64,000 nt of DNA from Catenulispora sp. EB89 (GTDB taxonomy: Bacteria > Actinomycetota > Actinomycetes > Streptomycetales > Catenulisporaceae), in assembly GCF_041261445.1 (NCBI RefSeq), contig NZ_JBGCCU010000037.1:1-64000 (forward strand). The letters run 5' to 3'. Shown here one piece after another: positions 58,316 to 64,000 of the stretch; the stretch's first letter is position 1; each line of letters begins with the position of its first letter. A program made the position numbers and the translations under genes. The notes beneath the pieces were generated by a model that did not search any database, was not told where the DNA came from, and saw only the letters and a program-made list of their open reading frames with translations.

Positions 58316-59734
58316 ATGACCCGTTTCGTGGGCCGAAGACGCGAACTGGCCGCCCTCAACCAGGTCCTATCCCAGGTCAGCGCCGGTGACGCGGCAGGCC
58401 CGGCGGGCCGCTGCCTGGTCCTGCGCGGACGCCGCCGGATCGGCAAGTCGGCGCTGGTCGAGGAGTTCGTGGGCGGCGCCGGCGTGCCGCACGTCTACTA
58501 CACCGCGGAAATCGGCATCGGCGAGGAACCGCTGGCCGAGTTCGTGCGCGCGGTCAGCACCTCCGACCTGCCCGAAGCCGACGTCTTCGGCGACGCCACC
58601 CCCGGCAACTGGGCCGCCGCGTTCCGGCAGCTGGCCGGAATCCTGCCCGACGACCGGCCCTCGGTGGTCGTGCTCGACGAGGTTCCGTACCTGATGGACG
58701 AGCAGGGCGCGTTCGAGAGCGTGCTCCAGCGCGCCTGGGACCGCGAGCTGTCCCGCAAACCCGTGCTCCTGCTGCTCATCGGCTCGGACCTGTCGATGAT
58801 GGAGGCCCTCACCTCCTACGGCCGGCCCTTCCATCAGCGCGGCACCGAACTGCCGATCGGGCCCCTCAACCCCGCCGACGTCGCCGCCATGACCGGCCTG
58901 AGCGACGCCGACGCCTTCGACGCCGCGTTGATAACCGGCGGACTGCCGATGATCTGCGCACGCTGGCGGCCCGGCGAGGACATGTGGGCGTTCCTCACCC
59001 GGGAACTGGCCGACCCCTTCAGCCCCCTGACCGCCTCCGCGCAGCTGTCGCTGGCCGCCGAGTTCCCGGACCAGGCGCAGGCCCGTGCCGTGCTGGCCGC
59101 GATCGGCTCCGGCGAGCGCACGTTCACGAACATCGCCCGCACCGCGGGCGGCATCGCGCACTCGACCTTGACCCGCGCCACCGAAGTCCTGACCGACAAG
59201 CGCGTGGTCGCCGCCGAGCTGCCGGTGTCGCTGGCGCCGTCGAAGGAACGGCGCTACCGCATCACCGACTCGTACCTGCGCTTCTGGTTCCGTTTCCTGG
59301 CCCCGCACCTGGCCGAGATCAACCGCATGCGCTCCGACCTCACCCTCGACCGCATCCGCACCGGCTGGCCGAGCTGGCGGGGCCGCGCCGTGGAGCCGTT
59401 GGTACGCGAGAGCCTGGCGCGTCTGCTGTCGGCCGCAGGACTGCCGGCGGCGCCGGTCGTGGGCGGCTACTGGACGCGCAGCAACGACGTCGAGATCGAC
59501 ATCGTCGGCGCCGACCGCGGGCCCGTCGCGCGGCGGCTACTGTTCCTGGGCTCCATCAAGTGGCTCGACCACTCCCCCTTCGACGCGCGCGATCTCCTTG
59601 CGCTGCAACGGCATCGGGACCGCGTGACGTCCGATCCGGTGCCGCTGCTTGCGGTGTCGCGGACCGGCGCGGCGGCGAAGGGGCTGGATGCGGTGTTCGG
59701 GCCGGAGGATTTGTTGACGCCCTGGCAGGGCTGA
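58316..59734 (+). CDS. AAA ATPase with DUF234 nuclease-like C-terminus
   Basis: 472 residues. Residues 1-240 are an archaeal-type STAND/AAA ATPase: FVGRRREL, Walker A with K44 in GRRRIGKSAL, Walker B in SVVVLDEVPYLM. A winged helix (about 255-310) precedes the DUF234 domain (about 330-440), where DVEIDIVGADR and FLGSIKW resemble the E/D-x-K pattern of restriction-endonuclease-like folds. Homologues are abundant in archaea and actinobacteria; their biological role is unknown. The gene stands alone behind a direct repeat. Confidence 0.85.
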   Translation: MTRFVGRRRELAALNQVLSQVSAGDAAGPAGRCLVLRGRRRIGKSALVEEFVGGAGVPHVYYTAEIGIGEEPLAEFVRAVSTSDLPEADVFGDATPGNWAAAFRQLAGILPDDRPSVVVLDEVPYLMDEQGAFESVLQRAWDRELSRKPVLLLLIGSDLSMMEALTSYGRPFHQRGTELPIGPLNPADVAAMTGLSDADAFDAALITGGLPMICARWRPGEDMWAFLTRELADPFSPLTASAQLSLAAEFPDQAQARAVLAAIGSGERTFTNIARTAGGIAHSTLTRATEVLTDKRVVAAELPVSLAPSKERRYRITDSYLRFWFRFLAPHLAEINRMRSDLTLDRIRTGWPSWRGRAVEPLVRESLARLLSAAGLPAAPVVGGYWTRSNDVEIDIVGADRGPVARRLLFLGSIKWLDHSPFDARDLLALQRHRDRVTSDPVPLLAVSRTGAAAKGLDAVFGPEDLLTPWQG

Positions 59735-59827
59735 CAGCTCGCTGGTGGTCGCACGATCACGATCCTTGATGGATACGAGAGCGGAGTGCGCCTTGGTCGG
59801 CGCAGCCGATTGCGCTGGACTGAAGGC

Positions 59828-60274
59828 ATGAACATATCTACTTCTGCCTCTCCTTCTCCCCTTCCTTCTGCCTCTCCTTCTCCTTCACAGCAGCTCGTCC
59901 TCCGCTACTTCACCGCCCTCGCCGACGGCGACCAGGACACCATCCGCGGCTGCTGGGCCGAGGACGGCTCGGTCTGGTACGGCGGCGACCTGCCGATCTC
60001 CGGCACGTGGCAGGGCCGCGACCAGGTCATCGACGGCCGCCTCAAGACCGCCTTCGCGCACCTGGACCCGGAGAAGGAGATCGGGTTGAAGGTCACGAAC
60101 GTCTTCGGCGAAGGCGAGCAGGTGCTGGTCGAGTGGGATTCGTGGGCCACGGGAAAGACCGGCCGGCCGTACCACGAGAAGAACATCGGGGTGTTCGTCG
60201 TCCGCGACGACAGGATCGTCGCCATGCGCGAATACGCGGACACGCAGCATTGGGAGCGTGCGCTGGTCGCGTGA
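59828..60274 (+). CDS. SnoaL-like / NTF2-fold protein
   Basis: 148 residues. After a Ser/Pro-rich head of about 20 residues encoded by an almost pure pyrimidine tract (59843-59887), the rest is one NTF2-like cone: LRYFTALADGDQDTIRGCWAEDGSVWY, then FVVRDDRIVAMREYADTQHW. Family members are isomerases, hydrolases or binding proteins. No ligand can be named. The ATG at 59828 follows GAAGG. Convergent with the I36-domain gene. Confidence 0.8.
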   Translation: MNISTSASPSPLPSASPSPSQQLVLRYFTALADGDQDTIRGCWAEDGSVWYGGDLPISGTWQGRDQVIDGRLKTAFAHLDPEKEIGLKVTNVFGEGEQVLVEWDSWATGKTGRPYHEKNIGVFVVRDDRIVAMREYADTQHWERALVA

Positions 60275-60318
60275 CCGGCGCACGTCCCTATGCCGCCTTG
60301 TCCCTACGGTCTAGCGAA

Positions 60319-61653
60319 TCAGCATGCTTGCACGTAGTAGACCGGGTTGAAGTCGTAGTTCGTGTTGGAGTCACCTGGCGCGGATGCCGTGATCACGTTG
60401 TGGTTCTGGTCCTTGGTGTAGGCGTCGGTCCCACCGGAGTTGTCGTTGATGTAGGACCCTGCCGCGACCCAGTTCTGCAGGGCCCAGTCGCCGCCGTTGT
60501 ACTGGCAGTGGTAGAAGGAAAACACAGTGCCGGTGTAGCCGGTGCCGGTGTAGATGCAGAAGTGGCCGCTGTGGCAATCAGAACCGTTGCCGGCCGCACT
60601 GTTCCAGCAGTCGGCGTTCGAGGACGTGTCGCACTGGCTCATACCGCTGACGGACGGGCCGCTGCCGCCACCGCCGCCGGTCCACAGGTAGGTCACGGTG
60701 ACATAGCCGTTGTCGTTCAGGCCGATGTTGTAGAAAGTGCCGTCAGCGAGGTCGATGCCCGCCGGGTTGGAGACCGAGCGCCCGAACTCATCATGGCCAC
60801 CGTTGTAGCCGTTCTGATACGCCGCCTGCGCCTCCGGCGTGCCCTGCGGCAGGTCGGTGAACTCGGCACGGTTGGCGTCCCAGTAGTCGTCGTGCGTGTT
60901 CCACGGACCGATGTCCCACACCGGCGCGGTCTCACAGGTGCTCGGCCCGCAGACCTGGACCGAGTAGTCGCTGGAGCCGTTCGGCGACAGCGCCGAGCCC
61001 GACGGCAGCGCGACGAAGTGGTCGCTGGGCTGAATCACGTGGCCGTTCGCGGTCGTACCCCCGACCAGCCCCTCGCGCGTGGCGTAGACCTGGTACGAGA
61101 CGGACATGGGAGCGAGGCGCGGGGGCACGGCGGGCACGGCACCACCGTCAGCACTCAGCGACAGCTTGCTGACCGACGGAGCAGCACCCTGCGCACTGTC
61201 CCAGAGCGTGATGCGCGCCTGGACCTTGCCGACCGACTCCGACAGCCGGGTCACACCGGTGGCCGCCGCGGAAACCCACTGCGTCCACTTGCCGTTCAGA
61301 CCGAGGCCCCGAACATCAACCTGCGCCTCGGAACCGGCCGGCCGACTGGCAGTCAGCGCCACGGCGACCTCGTTCGCCGGCTTCGCGAGGCTGTGCGCGG
61401 GCAGGACGTCCTGCGCGTAGCCCCGCGTGTCGTGGGACGTCGTGGCGCGCACGCGCGCGTCCTTGACGGTGAGCGCCTTACCGGTCCAGGCGGCATTGAA
61501 GTCGGAGGACTGCACCTGGGACAGGTTCTCCGTCCACCGCGTACCGCCCGAAGCCGCCTGCGCCGTACCGGCCATCGCCCCCGTGGTAACGGTGGTCACC
61601 GCGAGCACGGCCACGGCCGCGATGGCAACTCTCTTATGAAGAGGGAGTGTCAT
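60319..61653 (-). CDS. secreted protein with barwin-like and I36 inhibitor-like domains
   Basis: 444 residues. Residues 1-34 are a Sec signal. Residues 40-170 are a beta-rich domain (GTRWTENLSQVQSSDFNAAW). Residues 180-325 resemble a double-psi barrel of RlpA/expansin type (GVIQPSDHF-like HVIQPSDHFVALPSG, VWDIGPWN, GIDLADGTF). Residues 345-444 carry six Cys and match peptidase inhibitor family I36 (CIYTGTGYTGTVFSFYHC, SYINDN). AAAGGA precedes the ATG at 61653; an upstream ATG would mask the signal. It may inhibit metalloproteases or bind cell wall; both roles are inference. Confidence 0.78.
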   Translation of the reverse strand: MTLPLHKRVAIAAVAVLAVTTVTTGAMAGTAQAASGGTRWTENLSQVQSSDFNAAWTGKALTVKDARVRATTSHDTRGYAQDVLPAHSLAKPANEVAVALTASRPAGSEAQVDVRGLGLNGKWTQWVSAAATGVTRLSESVGKVQARITLWDSAQGAAPSVSKLSLSADGGAVPAVPPRLAPMSVSYQVYATREGLVGGTTANGHVIQPSDHFVALPSGSALSPNGSSDYSVQVCGPSTCETAPVWDIGPWNTHDDYWDANRAEFTDLPQGTPEAQAAYQNGYNGGHDEFGRSVSNPAGIDLADGTFYNIGLNDNGYVTVTYLWTGGGGGSGPSVSGMSQCDTSSNADCWNSAAGNGSDCHSGHFCIYTGTGYTGTVFSFYHCQYNGGDWALQNWVAAGSYINDNSGGTDAYTKDQNHNVITASAPGDSNTNYDFNPVYYVQAC

Positions 61654-61715
61654 GTCGTCCTTTCGTGGGGTCGTCTTGCGCGTGGGGTAGCGTGCCGTCA
61701 AGAGCCTGTGATGTG

Positions 61716-61730
61716 ACTGACACAGTCAGT
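61716..61730. promoter_or_regulatory. inverted repeat upstream of the I36-domain gene
   Basis: ACTGA (61716-61720) and TCAGT (61726-61730) flank CACAG. TTGACG on the minus strand (61701-61696) lies 15 bp further towards the gene and may be a -35 element, so the dyad could be an activator site. Confidence 0.35.
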
Positions 61731-61842
61731 AGTGTTGCAGGGCTGCACGATGATCGCAGTGCTCTGATTGCACAGCAGAGACGGCCTGTCATAGGCAGGC
61801 ACTGCCATGGAGCTCTTGCTTGGTCAGAGCACCGACACGCGG

Positions 61843-62316
61843 CTACCCACGGGCAGCGCCCACCGGATCCACCGCCTGCAGTACGTGAGCGCACGTCTCC
61901 GGCCGCGGATCGAGCCAGCCGGTCCCGCTCACGCGCACACCCGTCTGGAAAGGTCTGCACGTGCCGAGGCGCCGCACGAATTCGGAAGCCTTGCGGCCTA
62001 TCGTGTAGGTGGACACCCCGAGACGGCACGCCATGTCCTCCCCGGTCTCGCTGCTGGCGAGCATGCGCAAGACTTCGCCTTCCTCGGGCCCGGGCCCTGC
62101 GCGTCCTGAGGCAGCATCGGACGCTTGCGGCGGGACAACTGCCATAGCCCAGGGCCGTGTCTCAGCGGCGTGCCGGGCCCACCGCCCGTCGGGCCCGACG
62201 ACCAGCACGGACCGGGCCGCCGCGCGCAACGCCACCGCAGATCTCGCCCCAAAGAATCCGGTGTCCGTCTGCTCAGCCGATTCGGCGAGTGCGAACCATC
62301 CGTGGAATTCGCGCAT
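61843..62316 (-). CDS. short LuxR-type HTH regulator
   Basis: 157 residues. The first 75 have no clear domain (a possible remnant of a sensor part). Residues 77-130 are a LuxR/GerE-like HTH (EEGEVLRMLASSETGEDMACRLGVSTYTIGRKASEFVRRLG). Such orphan short regulators are common in streptomycetes. It reads towards the I36-domain gene and may control it, which is only positional inference. The start at 62316 is uncertain. Confidence 0.65.
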   Translation of the reverse strand: MREFHGWFALAESAEQTDTGFFGARSAVALRAAARSVLVVGPDGRWARHAAETRPWAMAVVPPQASDAASGRAGPGPEEGEVLRMLASSETGEDMACRLGVSTYTIGRKASEFVRRLGTCRPFQTGVRVSGTGWLDPRPETCAHVLQAVDPVGAARG

Positions 62317-62460
62317 CCTAGCTCAGGTCATGCGCCGACCTGCTACAGCGGTCTTTGGTGCAACTGCCGAGCTCGGCCAAGCTTTCGTATGCTCAACCAC
62401 GCAATATGCCCGACAGCCAAGAAAGGCAGAGCGTCGATGGCGTCGTGACCCGCTTCCGTG

Positions 62461-63378
62461 TCACGGCGCGGCGCATAGGAACTCCGCGTAACGCTCCTCG
62501 ACCGCGTCGCGGCTCGGCTTCTCGACCTGCCTGCGCGGCACCTGCAGCTGAACGCCGGCCATCTCTTGCAACCCGTGCAGCAGCATCGGCCCGTCGACCT
62601 CCTCCAGGATGTCAGGTCGGACGTGCACTACCAGATCCGGATGGATCCCCAGGATGTTCTGGTCGTACGCCGCATGATGGATCTTGCACAACGCCATACC
62701 GTTCGACACTGCCGCAATCCCCCGTGGGTGCGCGTCCCGCCGAATATGGGCCGCGTCGAGCAGCCTCACGTGCCGCAACGAGCACATTGCACATCGCTGC
62801 TCGTAGGCTCGCATCACACGCGCCCGAAACACCGGCTGATGAACCCGCTGATTGGTATGGACAATCCGATATTTCCGCTCGATTACTGAATCAGCCGACG
62901 CCTCCGACAGATCGGACGGCACATCGACAGACACAACGAACTGGTTCTGACCGCGCTCCTCGGAAATGGCATACACCGGAAAGATCGCCAGATAGGTGCT
63001 CGTCGCCACCCCATAGAGCCAGATCATCGGCAGCCGTGAAGCCATAGCCTCCCGAACGGCACGGTTGTCCCCTTGCATTGCATCAGTACCGCGATACTTG
63101 TAACGCAAGAACCCATCCGTCCCGAACAAGTCCTCATATGGCGCGGATGCTTCGTTCGGGGAGTATGTGGTCATGATGGACAACGCCCCGCGTAAAACCG
63201 CAGGCCGCCGGATGCCCCGGCTCGGATCGACGAGTGGAATCCGCTCACCCTCGAAAACGAACTCCGCCAACTCCTCCCGCGCGACGACCGGCGAATCCCC
63301 ACGCTCGGCCAGCCACGCGAACGCAGCCTCACGAAACCGCCGGTCGTAATCCTCGCTTCGAACACTGACACGCGCCAC
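62461..63378 (-). CDS. HNH endonuclease (restriction-like)
   Basis: 305 residues from a GTG at 63378 preceded by GGGAAGG. N-terminal VARVSVRSEDYDRRFREAAFAWL, a mid domain (PYEDLFGTDGFLRYKYRGTDAMQGDN, ASRLPMIWLYGV), and a C-terminal HNH_2-type nuclease: zinc-binding CAMC, DAAHIRRDAHPRG, and NGMALCKIHHAAYD. Related proteins are scattered in streptomycetes and are thought to act on foreign or modified DNA. It holds a TTA codon (plus-strand 63193-63195) and the surrounding DNA is less GC-rich than the rest, both consistent with recent arrival. An in-frame extension to 63576 has no ribosome site. Confidence 0.82.
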   Translation of the reverse strand: MARVSVRSEDYDRRFREAAFAWLAERGDSPVVAREELAEFVFEGERIPLVDPSRGIRRPAVLRGALSIMTTYSPNEASAPYEDLFGTDGFLRYKYRGTDAMQGDNRAVREAMASRLPMIWLYGVATSTYLAIFPVYAISEERGQNQFVVSVDVPSDLSEASADSVIERKYRIVHTNQRVHQPVFRARVMRAYEQRCAMCSLRHVRLLDAAHIRRDAHPRGIAAVSNGMALCKIHHAAYDQNILGIHPDLVVHVRPDILEEVDGPMLLHGLQEMAGVQLQVPRRQVEKPSRDAVEERYAEFLCAAP

Positions 63379-63739
63379 GCCAGCACCTTCCCACGCTCGC
63401 CAGTCCGATGTCCAGGCCGCGCACTCATCCGATAAAGGCATCCATATCCGCAGCCGCAGCCTCGCCTGGATTGAAAGAGCCCGAGGCTGGCAAACTATGT
63501 TCGGCATGACTGCCAGCCCAAGCGTGCCACCAGTAGATGGCTTCATGGCTAGGCGGGCTCGTACAAGGATCGCCATTATCAGCCCAGGTCAATAGTTCTG
63601 TGCACGTTGAAGATCATCAACGTCAGCCGTCTCGCCCTGGTCCCTGGACTTACATTCCTCAGCAACGACAACAGCCTCGCATGCTCGTGCAGCCGCGGCC
63701 TAGGGTCTAGGTTGACAGTCCAGGTCTCACGGATCGGAC
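63379..63739. other. gene-free interval before the HNH gene
   Basis: About 360 bp with lower GC and no supportable gene. It should contain the promoter of the minus-strand HNH gene, but no convincing -35/-10 pair could be read. Open frames here are short and without family features. Confidence 0.5.
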
Positions 63740-64000
63740 CTACACGACAGGGGTTTCGAACCCTTCGGTGGTTACAACCGCGCCGCTCTCCAGGTAGCTG
63801 ATGAGTGCGGCGCGCGTGGTTGAAACGAACTCCTTTGGTACCTGGGCGGCGTCGACCCATGCGACCTGCGCGTGCTTGTTGGGCTCGGCGTTGATCGGCT
63901 CGCCGATCCAATCCTCGGCAACGAACACGACGGTGAGGAACCCATTGGGAGCCTCCACTCCCCACGCGCCGTGGATGATGCCGGCGACCTTCAACTCGGC
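63740..64000 (-). CDS. NUDIX-like protein, C-terminal part (cut by window edge)
   Basis: The last 86 or so residues of a minus-strand gene whose start lies beyond the window. VVFVAEDWIGEPINAEPNKHAQVAWVDAAQVPKEFVSTTRAALISYL matches the C-terminal half of MutT-type NUDIX hydrolases of streptomycetes (strand, E-P-x-K-H-x-x-W-V motif, final helix). The NUDIX box itself should lie just outside. A possible internal start codon at 63994 is not a true start. Confidence 0.65.
   Translation of the reverse strand, partial: AELKVAGIIHGAWGVEAPNGFLTVVFVAEDWIGEPINAEPNKHAQVAWVDAAQVPKEFVSTTRAALISYLESGAVVTTEGFETPVV

Overview
The window is GC-rich DNA with the features of a mycelial, soil-type actinobacterium (Streptomyces, Catenulispora or a relative). 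The signs are strong third-position GC bias, frequent GTG starts and 4-bp ATGA/GTGA gene overlaps, a DasR-type chitin operator, many LacI, TetR, LysR and GntR regulators with secreted glycosidases, twin-arginine signals, an actinobacterial family 2B encapsulin, and only rare TTA codons. No tRNA, rRNA, CRISPR array, transposase or phage gene was recognised. The identification rests on reading motifs and family resemblance by eye; no database search was possible.

Layout. 1-8.7 kb: FadR-type regulator, membrane-anchored esterase, small membrane protein, a monooxygenase-truncated hemoglobin fusion, a secreted lipase-like hydrolase, a penicillin-binding protein, and a LysR regulator translationally coupled to a class A beta-lactamase homologue. 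8.7-13.2 kb: a secreted GH18 chitinase with a DasR-like operator in its promoter spacer, an encapsulin shell gene with an internal cyclic-nucleotide-binding domain and no visible cargo gene, and a DapB paralogue lacking the catalytic histidines. 13.6-16 kb: rhodanese, TetR, RNase Z and a YCII protein, with two matched TetR-type operators between the divergent rhodanese and TetR genes. 16-22.5 kb: phosphodiesterase and MFS transporter, then a 1384-residue secreted protein joining a beta-propeller to a sedolisin protease. 22.7-27.9 kb: TrmB/LuxR-type regulator with a 19-codon upstream ORF, M20 peptidase, epoxide-hydrolase-like protein, EamA transporter and a PspA homologue.

27.9-29.25 kb holds no gene that I can support. 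Instead it carries a roughly 970-bp palindrome whose two outer arms enclose three abutting hairpins. This is the most unusual object in the window.

29.3-54.6 kb is a large glycan and uronic-acid utilisation locus under two LacI regulators, each with a repeated candidate operator. It encodes an extracellular beta-propeller protein, an acetyl-esterase, GH2 beta-galactosidase, SMP-30 lactonase, GH36 alpha-galactosidase, a secreted clan GH-A glycosidase, a ManD-type dehydratase, an ABC sugar importer lacking its own ATPase, a 1287-residue lyase-like protein of unassigned family, uronate dehydrogenase, an SDR oxidoreductase and an UxuA-type mannonate dehydratase. Ten plus-strand genes from 38.7 to 54.6 kb are tightly packed and probably co-transcribed. 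They would import oligosaccharides, trim galactosyl groups and feed galacturonate or glucuronate towards 2-keto-3-deoxy sugar acids. The substrate is probably a galactose- and uronate-bearing plant polysaccharide such as pectin side chains.

54.8-64 kb contains a NUDIX protein with a long extra domain, a rhomboid-like membrane protein, an ATP-dependent DNA ligase, a DUF234-type ATPase, a SnoaL-like protein, a secreted protein ending in an I36 inhibitor-like domain, a short LuxR-type regulator, an HNH endonuclease with a TTA codon, and the 3' part of a second NUDIX gene cut by the window edge.
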